Below the pieces are notes generated by a model. It saw only the letters and a program-made list of their open reading frames with translations, was not told the origin of the DNA and did no database searches. 64,000 nucleotides of DNA from JAIVJG01 sp964236735 (GTDB lineage Bacteria; Acidobacteriota; Blastocatellia; Pyrinomonadales; Pyrinomonadaceae): assembly GCA_964236735.1 (NCBI GenBank), contig CAXSFM010000009.1, forward strand, positions 1 through 64,000. The letters run 5' to 3'. The translations under genes and the position numbers were made by a program. The number at the start of each line of letters is the position of its first letter. The first letter of the stretch is position 1. Shown in pieces: positions 7,806 through 15,295 of this stretch.

Positions 7806-8378
7806 ATGAGCGAACGGGAGCAAGAAGGCAATGTGTGGAAAGGGCTGGCCGCAGGTTTGGTCGGCGGCCTCGTCGCGTCTGTCGTGATGAACGGGTTTCA
7901 GGAATTGTTAAGCAAGCTGCTCGGAGAGGAAGAAAGATCGCACGGCGCGCAGTCTTTGCAAAAGGGCGCACCGCAGAGCGGCATCGGGCGCGAGTTGCAA
8001 AAACAGGGACGCGACGACGCGCGCGATGATGCGGCGATGCGGCTTGGCAACGCCATCTCGGTGGGCGTCTTCGATCACGAGTTGACGCAAGGCGAGAAAG
8101 ACACGGCGGGCACGGCTCTGCATTACGCTTACGGCATTTCGATGGCCGGGTTCTACGGCGCAGCAGCCGAACTCGCGCCCTTCGTCACCGCCGGCGCGGG
8201 GCTGCCTTACGGGGCGAGCATCTGGGCCTTCGCGGATGAGGGAGTCGTGCCCGCGCTCGGTTTGTCCAAGGCATCCGAAGAATATCCGTTCTTGGTACAC
8301 GCTTACGCGCTGGCCTCGCATCTGGTTTACGGTCTGACGACAGAGCTTGTGCGTCGCGTCGTGCGTGAGACTTTATAA
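7806..8378 (+). CDS. DUF1440/YagU-like membrane protein
   Basis: A 190-residue protein with hydrophobic stretches at about 12-30 (GLAAGLVGGLVASVVMNGF), 105-130 and 155-175, so probably two to four membrane helices. The block GTALHYAYGISMAGFYGAAAE resembles the conserved HY/YG region of YagU-type DUF1440 inner-membrane proteins. A charged loop (residues 42-80, Glu/Arg/Asp-rich) separates the first helix from the rest. It follows the hydrogenase accessory genes after 157 nt and is followed within 6 nt by the YceI gene, so these two form a pair. Its link to hydrogenase is unknown. Confidence 0.68.
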   Translation: MSEREQEGNVWKGLAAGLVGGLVASVVMNGFQELLSKLLGEEERSHGAQSLQKGAPQSGIGRELQKQGRDDARDDAAMRLGNAISVGVFDHELTQGEKDTAGTALHYAYGISMAGFYGAAAELAPFVTAGAGLPYGASIWAFADEGVVPALGLSKASEEYPFLVHAYALASHLVYGLTTELVRRVVRETL

Positions 8379-8383
8379 ACAGC

Positions 8384-8962
8384 ATGAGTGAAAACGAAAC
8401 TGCCGCCGTCGCCGTCCGCTATCGAATTGACGCCGTACAGAGCCAGTTCAACGTGCGCGTCGTGGCCGAAGGGATGCTCTCGATGTTCGGGCACAATCCG
8501 GTCATCGCGATCTGCGGCTTCGGCGGCGATGCGAGATTCCAGCCCGGCACGTTCGACTCGGCTTCGCTCTTGATGCTCGTGCAGGCCGCGTCGCTCGTCG
8601 TGCTCGACAAAGTCAGCGACAAGGATCGGCGAGAAATCGAGCGCATGATGCGCGAAGACGTGCTGGATGTGGCGCGCTATCCTGAAATCATGTACGCGAG
8701 CGCCAGCGTCTCCACGCGCGAAACGGTGCGAGGCATTTATGATGTCGGCATCAACGGCGATTTGTCGCTGCACGGCACCACGCGCCAGTGCCCGATTAAC
8801 GCGCAGGTGACGATTGACGGCGACATTTTGCGCGCGCGCGGCGAGTTCGCGCTCAGGCAAAGCGATTACAACATCAAACCGATTTCCATCGCCGGCGGCA
8901 CGCTCAAAGTCAGAGATGAGTTGAAGTTCTCGTTCGACATCAAAGCGAACAAACAGGGATAA
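8384..8962 (+). CDS. YceI family lipocalin-like protein
   Basis: YceI proteins are small beta-barrels that bind polyisoprenoid or other lipophilic ligands such as quinones. This one has 192 residues beginning with the family pattern VRYRIDAVQSQFNVRVVAEGMLSMFGHN split across residues 10-37. It contains the central block ARYPEIMYASASV and DGDLSLHGTT-like INGDLSLHGTTR, followed by LRARGEFALRQSDYNIKPISIAGG. Unlike secreted YceI proteins it has no signal peptide, so it acts in the cytoplasm. It follows the DUF1440 gene by 5 nt and precedes hypA by 102 nt. A link to quinone handling by the hydrogenase is a guess. Confidence 0.85.
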   Translation: MSENETAAVAVRYRIDAVQSQFNVRVVAEGMLSMFGHNPVIAICGFGGDARFQPGTFDSASLLMLVQAASLVVLDKVSDKDRREIERMMREDVLDVARYPEIMYASASVSTRETVRGIYDVGINGDLSLHGTTRQCPINAQVTIDGDILRARGEFALRQSDYNIKPISIAGGTLKVRDELKFSFDIKANKQG

Positions 8963-8964
8963 GA

Positions 8965-9058
8965 TTTAAGGATGAGGGCGAGAGGATGAGGGATGAAATT
9001 ATGACTCCAATCTTAGAGCGTTTCTTTCTCATCACTCATCACTCGTCACTCATCACTT
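8965..9058. repeat. Degenerate ATGAGTG-type inverted repeat before hypA
   Basis: A purine-rich arm of GGATGAGG-like units (about 8968-8995) is opposed by a pyrimidine-rich arm of CATCACT units (about 9030-9057). This is the same unit as in the longer inverted repeat at 3369-3457, but with more mismatches. Two copies in the same operon suggest a dispersed repeat family of this genome. Confidence 0.55.
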
Positions 9059-9064
9059 GCCTCT

Positions 9065-9412
9065 ATGCATGAGCTTTCAATCGCCATGAGCATGATCGAG
9101 ATGGCAACGGAAGAAGCGGCGCGGCGCGGCGACGACGTGCAGGTCAGCGCGATTCATCTCAAGCTGGGGCAGCTTTCGGGCGTTGTCAAAGAAGCGTTGC
9201 TGTTTTCCTACACGGTGGCTTGCGAAGGCACTGCGCTCGAAGGCTCAAGTCTCATCATCGAAGACGTGCCGGTCGCCGTCTATTGCCCGGCCTGCGAGAT
9301 GGAAACGACGCTCGCATCCATTCAGCATTTTTGCTGCTCGCAGTGCGGGACTTTAACTTCGGATGTGTTGCGCGGGCGCGAGTTGGAAGTCGTGGCGCTG
9401 GAGATACAATGA
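9065..9412 (+). CDS. hypA: Hydrogenase nickel-insertion protein HypA
   Basis: HypA is the nickel metallochaperone that works with the GTPase HypB to load nickel into the large subunit precursor. The 115 residues start with MHELSIA, where His2 is the known nickel ligand and the Met must be residue 1, which fixes the start. The structural zinc site is CPAC at about 74-77 plus CSQC at about 92-95. It is the first of the hyp block and its stop overlaps the hypB ATG (ATGA). Confidence 0.96.
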   Translation: MHELSIAMSMIEMATEEAARRGDDVQVSAIHLKLGQLSGVVKEALLFSYTVACEGTALEGSSLIIEDVPVAVYCPACEMETTLASIQHFCCSQCGTLTSDVLRGRELEVVALEIQ

Positions 9413-10098
9413 TGAGCATGGAACCTCGCCTCGTCGAAGTCAGACAAAAAGTTTTGAAGCAGAACGATCTGCTCGCGCGCGATTTGCGCGGGCGTTTTCG
9501 TGAAGCAGGCGTACACGTCGTCAGCCTCGTCTCAAGCCCCGGCTCCGGCAAGACGGCCTTTCTCGAAAAAATACTCACGCTCCTGCGCGCGCAACAATGT
9601 CGTGTTGCCGCGCTCGTCGGCGATCTCGCCACAGACAACGACGCGGCGAGGCTCGCGCGCAGTCAGGCTCCCGTCAAACAAATCATCACCGGCACGGTCT
9701 GCCATCTCGAAGCCGCGATGGTCGAGCGCGCGCTGGAAGGCTGGAATCTCGCGGAGCTTGACGTGCTGTTCATTGAAAACGTCGGCAATCTCGTTTGCCC
9801 TTCAAGCTACGATCTCGGCGAAGACCTCCGCCTCGTGCTGCTCTCGGTGACGGAAGGGGAAGACAAGCCGCTCAAGTATCCGACGATTTTCAACACGGCG
9901 GATGTGGCCGTGATTACCAAGATGGACTTGGCCGCAGCCGTCGAGTTTGATGCGGAGACGGCGCACGCCAACATCCGACGGGTGCGTCCCGGCATGAAAA
10001 TTTTTCAAGTCTCAGCGAAGACAGGCGAAGGGATGGACGAGTTGATTCAATTTCTCAGCACGCGGTTCGCAAACGCGGCGGAAGTTTCGGTGAGTTGA
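9409..10098 (+). CDS. hypB: Hydrogenase nickel-insertion GTPase HypB
   Basis: This GTPase drives nickel transfer during hydrogenase maturation. In the 229 residues there is a P-loop SPGSGKT (43-49), GDLATDNDA, the metal-site region ITGTVCHLEAAMV with C and H, then FIENVGNLVCP and the guanine-specificity motif TKMDL. It lacks the N-terminal CxxCGC and poly-His nickel stores that some HypB proteins have. The ATG at 9409 overlaps the hypA stop; a longer frame runs upstream through hypA but is only its shadow. Confidence 0.95.
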   Translation: MMSMEPRLVEVRQKVLKQNDLLARDLRGRFREAGVHVVSLVSSPGSGKTAFLEKILTLLRAQQCRVAALVGDLATDNDAARLARSQAPVKQIITGTVCHLEAAMVERALEGWNLAELDVLFIENVGNLVCPSSYDLGEDLRLVLLSVTEGEDKPLKYPTIFNTADVAVITKMDLAAAVEFDAETAHANIRRVRPGMKIFQVSAKTGEGMDELIQFLSTRFANAAEVSVS

Positions 10099-10153
10099 AG
10101 GCGCGCGCGGAAGATTGAGATGCACGACATCAAAGCGGATTGAAGATGAGCGG

Positions 10154-12478
10154 ATGGCAACGAGAACTCAAATACAGGTGCGCGGGCTGGTGCAGGGCGT
10201 CGGGTTTCGTCCCTACGTTTTTTCTCTGGCGAAGCGGCGTGCATTGCGCGGGCAAGTCTTCAACAACACGACCGGCGTCCTCATAGATGTCGAGGGCGAG
10301 GCGTGCGTTATCGAATGCTTCGTCAAAGACATCACGTTGAACCCGCCGCCTCTCTCGCTCATCGAATCCGTCGAGCGCAGCGACAACTTAGACCCGGCGC
10401 ATTATCGAGACTTTCACATCGTCGAGAGCGCGCCCGATGGAGAGACGCTCGCGCACGTCTCGGCTGACACGGCGACCTGCGAAGACTGTCTCGCGGAACT
10501 CTTCGACCCGTGCAACCGTCGCTATCTCTATCCTTTCATCAACTGCACCAACTGCGGCCCGCGCTTCACCATCATCGAAGGCATCCCCTACGACCGCGCG
10601 CAGACGACGATGCGCTACTTCCAGATGTGCGCCCTGTGTCGCGCCGAATATGTTGACCCGTCTGACCGTCGCTTTCATGCCGAGCCAACGGCGTGCGCGC
10701 AATGCGGCCCGCGCCTCACGCTGACGGATGCTAACGGGCGAGAGATAAAGTTTGATCATGGCGACGGCAGCAACAGCGACGGCAACAGGGAAGACATCAT
10801 CACGCGCGCCCGTCAACTTTTAGCGGGCGGCGAGATTGTCGCCATCAAAGGTATCGGCGGTTTTCACTTCGCCTGCGACGCGCTGAACGCCGGTGCGGTC
10901 GAGCGTCTCAGGCGCAGGAAGTACAGGGAAGACAAACCGTTCGCCTTGATGGCAAGTTCGGTTGAAGCTATCCGCGAGTTTTGTGTCGTCTCGGACGCAG
11001 AGGAAAAGTTGCTCACGTCCGCGCGCCGTCCTGTCGTCCTGCTTGAAAAGAAACCTGATACGTCTGTGCCCGATGCGGTCGCGCCGCGCGTCAACACGCT
11101 CGGCTTCATGCTGCCTTACGCGCCGCTTCATCAGCTGCTTTTGCAAAACTTCGAGCGGCCTCTGGTGTTGACGAGCGGCAACGTCTCCGATGAACCCATC
11201 TGCTACGAAGACAGCGAAGCTCTCGAACGCCTCAGCAACATCGCGGACTACTTTTTACTTCACGATAGACGCATCCACATGCGCGCGGATGATGCCGTGA
11301 CCCGCGTCTATGAAGGCCGCGAGATGGTCTTGCGTCGCGCGCGCGGTTACGTGCCCGCGCCCGTGCGTCTCGCGTTTCATGTCCGGCGGCAGATTCTCGC
11401 GTGCGGCGCTGAGTTGAAAAACACTTTCTGTCTCGCGCGCGGACACGACGCCTACGTCAGCCATCACATCGGCAATCTGGAAAACTTAGAGACGTTGCGC
11501 TCTTACGAACAAGGCATCGAACATTTCCAGCGACTGTTTCATCTTCAGCCCGAAGTCGTCGCCCATGACTTGCATCCCGAATATCTCTCGACGAAGTACG
11601 CGCTCGCGCTCGACGATGATTTAATCAAGATCGGCGTCCAGCATCATCACGCGCACATCGCGAGTTGCATGGCGGACAATGAGATTGACGGCGAAGTCAT
11701 CGGCGTGGCGATGGACGGCCTCGGCTACGGCACGGATGGACGCCTGTGGGGCGGAGAGTTTTTCGTCGCGGATTTCGCGGAGGCCGAGCGCATGGCGCAT
11801 CTCGCGTACATCCCGATGCCCGGCGGCGCGAAGGCGATTCGCGAGCCGTGGCGAATGGCGGCCATGTATTTGCACCAGACGTTCGGCGACGGCTTTCTCG
11901 ATTTGAAAATTCCTTTCGTGCAAGAGATGGACGCGCGCGTGTGGCAGACTCTGCGCCGGATGGCCGCGATTGGCACGAATAGTCCCGAAACGTCGAGCAT
12001 GGGACGACTCTTCGATGCGATGTCGAGCTTGCTGAATCTGAGAAGCGTCGCGAATTACGAAGGGCAGGCGGCGATTGAGTTAGAAGCGATAGCCGGTAAC
12101 AACCATGCGCTCGACGCTTACGAATTTGAGATTGGCGCGCGTGATAATTCAATCAACGCAGCGACGGTCGTGCGGCGTGCCGTGGAAGACTTGCTCGACG
12201 GGCGCGCTTTGGCGGAAGTGTCCGCGAAGTTTCATTTGAGCGTGGCGCACTTGATTCGCTCAATCGCGCTCCGCGTCCGCGACGGGCGGCGGCTCAATCG
12301 AGTAGTATTGTCGGGCGGCGTTTTCCAAAACATGTTGTTGCTCACGAGCGCGTGCAGGCTGCTCAGGTCTGACGGCTTCGAGGTCTTCACGCACCATCGC
12401 GTCCCGACGAACGATGGCGGCATTTCACTCGGTCAGGCGGCGGTCGCCAACGCGCGGCTCGCGGCGGGAAGGATGTAA
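10154..12478 (+). CDS. hypF: Carbamoyltransferase HypF
   Basis: HypF makes the cyanide precursor: it converts carbamoyl phosphate and ATP to a carbamoyl adenylate and transfers it to the HypE C-terminal Cys. The 774 residues show, in order, the acylphosphatase-like domain (GLVQGVGFRPYVF at about 10-22) and a double zinc finger (CEDC, CTNCGPRF, CALC, CAQCGPR between about 110 and 190). A YrdC-like domain follows (about 200-390), then a Kae1/TobZ-like C-terminal domain with QHHHAHIAS, MDGLGYGTDG and LSGGVFQN. The start MATRTQIQ is chosen over an upstream Met because it directly precedes the acylphosphatase fold. hypC follows after 3 nt. Confidence 0.96.
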   Translation: MATRTQIQVRGLVQGVGFRPYVFSLAKRRALRGQVFNNTTGVLIDVEGEACVIECFVKDITLNPPPLSLIESVERSDNLDPAHYRDFHIVESAPDGETLAHVSADTATCEDCLAELFDPCNRRYLYPFINCTNCGPRFTIIEGIPYDRAQTTMRYFQMCALCRAEYVDPSDRRFHAEPTACAQCGPRLTLTDANGREIKFDHGDGSNSDGNREDIITRARQLLAGGEIVAIKGIGGFHFACDALNAGAVERLRRRKYREDKPFALMASSVEAIREFCVVSDAEEKLLTSARRPVVLLEKKPDTSVPDAVAPRVNTLGFMLPYAPLHQLLLQNFERPLVLTSGNVSDEPICYEDSEALERLSNIADYFLLHDRRIHMRADDAVTRVYEGREMVLRRARGYVPAPVRLAFHVRRQILACGAELKNTFCLARGHDAYVSHHIGNLENLETLRSYEQGIEHFQRLFHLQPEVVAHDLHPEYLSTKYALALDDDLIKIGVQHHHAHIASCMADNEIDGEVIGVAMDGLGYGTDGRLWGGEFFVADFAEAERMAHLAYIPMPGGAKAIREPWRMAAMYLHQTFGDGFLDLKIPFVQEMDARVWQTLRRMAAIGTNSPETSSMGRLFDAMSSLLNLRSVANYEGQAAIELEAIAGNNHALDAYEFEIGARDNSINAATVVRRAVEDLLDGRALAEVSAKFHLSVAHLIRSIALRVRDGRRLNRVVLSGGVFQNMLLLTSACRLLRSDGFEVFTHHRVPTNDGGISLGQAAVANARLAAGRM

Positions 12479-12481
12479 TTT

Positions 12482-12742
12482 ATGTGTCTGGCGATACCGG
12501 GAAAAATCGTCGAGATCGTTGACGTGGAAAATCAAATCGCGAAGGTCGAAGTCGGCGGCGTCAAGCGCAACGTCAACATCGGAATGCTCGACGATACGCG
12601 CATCGGCGACTACGTGCTCGTACACGTCGGCTTCGCGATGAGCAAGGTTGACGAGCGTGAAGCGGAAGAAACTCTGCGCCTGTTGCAGGAGTTAGGCTCA
12701 TACGAGACGGAGTTCGACGACTTCAAGACTTCGCTCGAATAG
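12482..12742 (+). CDS. hypC: HypC/HybG family hydrogenase chaperone
   Basis: HypC partners HypD as the platform on which Fe(CN)2CO is assembled, then delivers it to the large subunit precursor. The 86-residue protein begins MCLAIPGKI, with the essential Cys2 exposed after Met removal. The later VLVHVGFAMSKVDE block contains the conserved His. It sits between hypF (3 nt) and the SIS-domain gene (12 nt). Confidence 0.96.
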   Translation: MCLAIPGKIVEIVDVENQIAKVEVGGVKRNVNIGMLDDTRIGDYVLVHVGFAMSKVDEREAEETLRLLQELGSYETEFDDFKTSLE

Positions 12743-12754
12743 GAGGCACAGCGC

Positions 12755-13450
12755 ATGTCAAAAACATCCGAAGATTTCTCGCGCGTCTTCTATCCTTTCC
12801 TGCACAAAGATGAGCGGAAGTCGCCGGAGTTGACGGAAGATTTGCGCTTTTCGTTGCTCCAAAAAGTGCGCGAAAGCGACGAGGTGCGCGCGCGCTTCTT
12901 TGAAATTAACGCGGATGAGATTCTCGCCTCGTCGCTGCAAATGGCGAAGTCGTTTCATCGCGGCGGAAAACTTTTAGTCTGCGGCAACGGCGGCTCGGCG
13001 ACCGACGCGCAACACATCGCCGTCGAGTTCATGCACCCCGTCACCGTCGGGCGCAAGGCTCTGCCCGCCATCTGTCTCGCCAACGATGTGGCGATGATGA
13101 CAGCCGTCGCGAACGACGTGAGTTTCGCGGATGTCTTCTCTCGACAGGTCATTGCGCTCGGTCGCGAAGGCGACATGCTGCTCGGCATCTCGACGAGCGG
13201 AAATTCCGAAAACGTCGTGCGCGCTTTCGAGACCGCGCGACGAATGAAACTTTCAACGATTGGCTACGCGGGTGGCGATGGCGGCAAGATGGCAGCGATG
13301 AAAGCGGCGGGCGCGCTCGATTTTTGTCTCACCGTTCCGACTTCGAGCATTCACCGGATACAGGAATCACACGTCGCCCTTTATCATACGACGTGGGACA
13401 TCGTGCATACTTTTCTGGAACACCGCTCGCTCGTCGAAGCGAAAGATTGA
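12755..13450 (+). CDS. SIS-domain phosphosugar isomerase (GmhA-like) within the hyp operon
   Basis: A 231-residue sugar isomerase (SIS) domain protein similar to sedoheptulose-7-phosphate isomerase. The sugar-phosphate loop CGNGGSATDAQHIAVEF lies at about 74-90, and the second phosphate contact LLGISTSGNSENV at about 144-156. The C-terminal helix contains QESHVALYH, like the catalytic Gln/His region of GmhA. GmhA-like genes occur in hyp clusters of several phyla without a proven reason. There are no LPS heptose genes nearby, so a hydrogenase-linked or unrelated phosphosugar role is open. GGAG occurs before the ATG, and hypD follows after 12 nt. Confidence 0.88.
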   Translation: MSKTSEDFSRVFYPFLHKDERKSPELTEDLRFSLLQKVRESDEVRARFFEINADEILASSLQMAKSFHRGGKLLVCGNGGSATDAQHIAVEFMHPVTVGRKALPAICLANDVAMMTAVANDVSFADVFSRQVIALGREGDMLLGISTSGNSENVVRAFETARRMKLSTIGYAGGDGGKMAAMKAAGALDFCLTVPTSSIHRIQESHVALYHTTWDIVHTFLEHRSLVEAKD

Positions 13451-13462
13451 TGGAGAAGTAAA

Positions 13463-14575
13463 ATGAAATTCATAGATGAATATAGACAGAGCGACCTCGC
13501 GCGCAGGCTCGCCGAACAGATCGCGCGTTTGACGGACGCGCCACTCAAGCTGATGGAAGTCTGCGGCGGCCACACGCACACCATCTTCAAGTACGGCATA
13601 GAGGATTTGCTGCCCCCTAACATCACGATGATTCACGGGCCGGGCTGTCCGGTCTGCGTCATCCCTCTGGGGCGCGTGGACGATTCGATCTCGATTGCCT
13701 TGCAGCCGGATGTCATCTTCACGACGTTTGGCGACATGATGCGCGTGCCCGGCTCGCAGACGAATTTGCTCGACGCGAAGGCGGCGGGCGCGGACGTGCG
13801 GATGGTCTATTCGCCGCTCGATGCGTTGAAGATCGCGAAGAACAATCCTGAGCGGCACGTCACATTCTTGGGACTCGGCTTTGAGACGACCGCGCCCTCA
13901 ACCGCCATGACCATCCTGCAAGCCGCCAAGGACAAGGTCGAAAATTTCACGGTCTTTTGCAATCACATCATGATTATTCCGGCGTTGAAAGCGATGCTCG
14001 ACTCGCCGGATTTGAAGCTCGACGGTTTCGTTGGCCCCGGCCACGTCAGCACTGTCATCGGCACGCGCTGTTACGATTTCGTCGCGGAAGATTACGGCAA
14101 GCCCATCGTGGTGACGGGGTTCGAGCCGCTTGACATCCTCCAGTCGGTTTACATGATCGTCAGGCAGATCGTCGAGGGACGCGCGGAAGTCGAGAATCAA
14201 TACCCGCGCGTCGTTTTGCGCGACGGCAACCGGAAGGCGCTCGAAGCTCTCTCCGAAGTCTTCGAGCCGCGCGATTTTTTCGAGTGGCGCGGTCTCGGTT
14301 CCATCGCGCATAGCGGCATGAAGCTGAATGCGAAGTACGCCGCCTTCGATGCCGAGTTGAAATTCAGCGTGCCCGGTCTTCGCATCGCAGACCCGAAGGC
14401 GTGCCAGTGCGGAGAAATTCTGAAGGGCGTCAAAAAGCCCTGGGAGTGCAAAGTTTTCGGCACGGCCTGCACGCCGGAGACGCCCATCGGCTCGTGCATG
14501 GTCTCAAGCGAAGGCGCGTGCGCGGCTTATTACAACTTCGGGCGGCTGTCGAAAATCGCGGAGCGCACGTTATAA
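13463..14575 (+). CDS. hypD: Hydrogenase maturation protein HypD
   Basis: HypD is a [4Fe-4S] protein that, with HypC, carries the Fe(CN)2CO unit during assembly. The 370 residues contain the family motifs VCGGHTHTIFKYG at about 33-45 and HGPGCPVCVIP at about 56-66. GLGFETTAPSTA follows at about 140, then the C-terminal cluster cysteines (CQCGEIL, WECKVFGTACTPETPIGSCMVSSEGACAAYY). The last codons encode LSKIAERTL; the corresponding DNA is repeated exactly 0.7 kb downstream after a toxin/antitoxin pair, see 14547-15259. Confidence 0.96.
   Translation: MKFIDEYRQSDLARRLAEQIARLTDAPLKLMEVCGGHTHTIFKYGIEDLLPPNITMIHGPGCPVCVIPLGRVDDSISIALQPDVIFTTFGDMMRVPGSQTNLLDAKAAGADVRMVYSPLDALKIAKNNPERHVTFLGLGFETTAPSTAMTILQAAKDKVENFTVFCNHIMIIPALKAMLDSPDLKLDGFVGPGHVSTVIGTRCYDFVAEDYGKPIVVTGFEPLDILQSVYMIVRQIVEGRAEVENQYPRVVLRDGNRKALEALSEVFEPRDFFEWRGLGSIAHSGMKLNAKYAAFDAELKFSVPGLRIADPKACQCGEILKGVKKPWECKVFGTACTPETPIGSCMVSSEGACAAYYNFGRLSKIAERTL
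14547..14565 (+). repeat. 19-bp direct repeat, copy 1 (hypD 3' end)
   Basis: TGTCGAAAATCGCGGAGCG here is part of hypD, encoding SKIAER near its C-terminus. The identical 19 bases recur at 15241-15259 on the far side of the BrnT/antitoxin pair. Confidence 0.9.
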
Positions 14576-14650
14576 CGTGTTTCGCCTCGCCGCATTTTTA
14601 GAAGCATGGCGCGTTGGGGTTGAGCGTCGGTTGGATGGGATGACGAGCGC

Positions 14651-14947
14651 ATGGCATCTGACATGGATTTGAATTTTGAATGGGATGCAGACAAAGCTGC
14701 CGCTAATCTGAAGAAGCATAAAATTAGCTTTGAGGAAGCGAAGACGATTTTTGCCGACCCGTATTCAATTACGATAGACGACCCGTCGCACTCCGTTGAG
14801 GAGCATCGTTTCGCAGACATTGGAGCATCTCTCAACGAGAAAATCTTGGTTGTTGCTTACACCGAACGCGAGCGGAGAATACGAATCATCAGTTGTCGTA
14901 AAGCGACTAAAGCGGAACGAAAAATATATGAAGAAAGAAAGTTCTAA
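14651..14947 (+). CDS. brnT: BrnT family (DUF497) type II toxin
   Basis: BrnT toxins are small RelE-fold ribonucleases held in check by a partner antitoxin encoded immediately downstream. The 98-residue product has the typical pattern FEWDADKAAANLKKHKISFEEA (split around residue 18), then DDPSHSVEEHRFADIG, then ILVVAYTERERRIRIISCRKATKAERK. The His/Arg/Glu residues of that last block match the family's active surface. The start is at 14651, or at the Met four codons later. The downstream frame overlaps by 20 nt. It interrupts the hypD-hypE junction. Confidence 0.88.
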   Translation: MASDMDLNFEWDADKAAANLKKHKISFEEAKTIFADPYSITIDDPSHSVEEHRFADIGASLNEKILVVAYTERERRIRIISCRKATKAERKIYEERKF

Positions 14948-15224
14948 AGCTATTCATCAAGAAAGTGACGAGATGCGGCCCGAATATGATTTTCGCAACG
15001 GTGTGCGGGGCAAACACTTCAAAGCGTACCAGCGCGGTCATACGGTGACGATTTACAAGACTGATGGGACGACAGAGGTGCGCCACTACAAGCTCGAAGA
15101 AGGCGCAGTGCTGCTGGAGCCGGACGTGCAGGAATATTTCCCGGATTCTGATGCAGTGAACAAAGCCTTGCGTGGATTGATTACATTGTTGCCAAACAAG
15201 CCGAAAACAAAAGCGAGAGCTTAA
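14928..15224 (+). CDS. Antitoxin partner of the BrnT toxin
   Basis: A 98-residue protein starting MKKESSKAIHQ. It overlaps the toxin stop by 20 nt, as is usual for BrnT/antitoxin pairs. It contains MRPEYDFRNGVRGKHFKAYQ (about 16-35) and a C-terminal LLEPDVQEYFPDSDAVNKALRGL. Both are hallmarks of the non-BrnA antitoxin type often found after DUF497 toxins. The final helix resembles a ribbon-helix-helix-like end used for operator binding. Expected function: neutralise the toxin and repress the pair. Confidence 0.8.
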   Translation: MKKESSKAIHQESDEMRPEYDFRNGVRGKHFKAYQRGHTVTIYKTDGTTEVRHYKLEEGAVLLEPDVQEYFPDSDAVNKALRGLITLLPNKPKTKARA

Positions 15225-15240
15225 AAGTTTCTGGGTCGGA

Positions 15241-15289
15241 TGTCGAAAATCGCGGAGCGTTCGATGACTGTTGAACTGGCAAAAGCGTA
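15241..15289 (+). pseudogene. Duplicated remnant of the hypD 3' end
   Basis: Positions 15241-15259 repeat the hypD 3' end exactly (19 bp). Starting from the ATG at 15240 the DNA reads MSKIAERSM and runs to a stop at 15289, against LSKIAERTL at the true hypD end. I read this as a scar left when the toxin/antitoxin pair entered the operon, not as a gene. Confidence 0.75.
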
Positions 15290-15295
15290 AATAAA

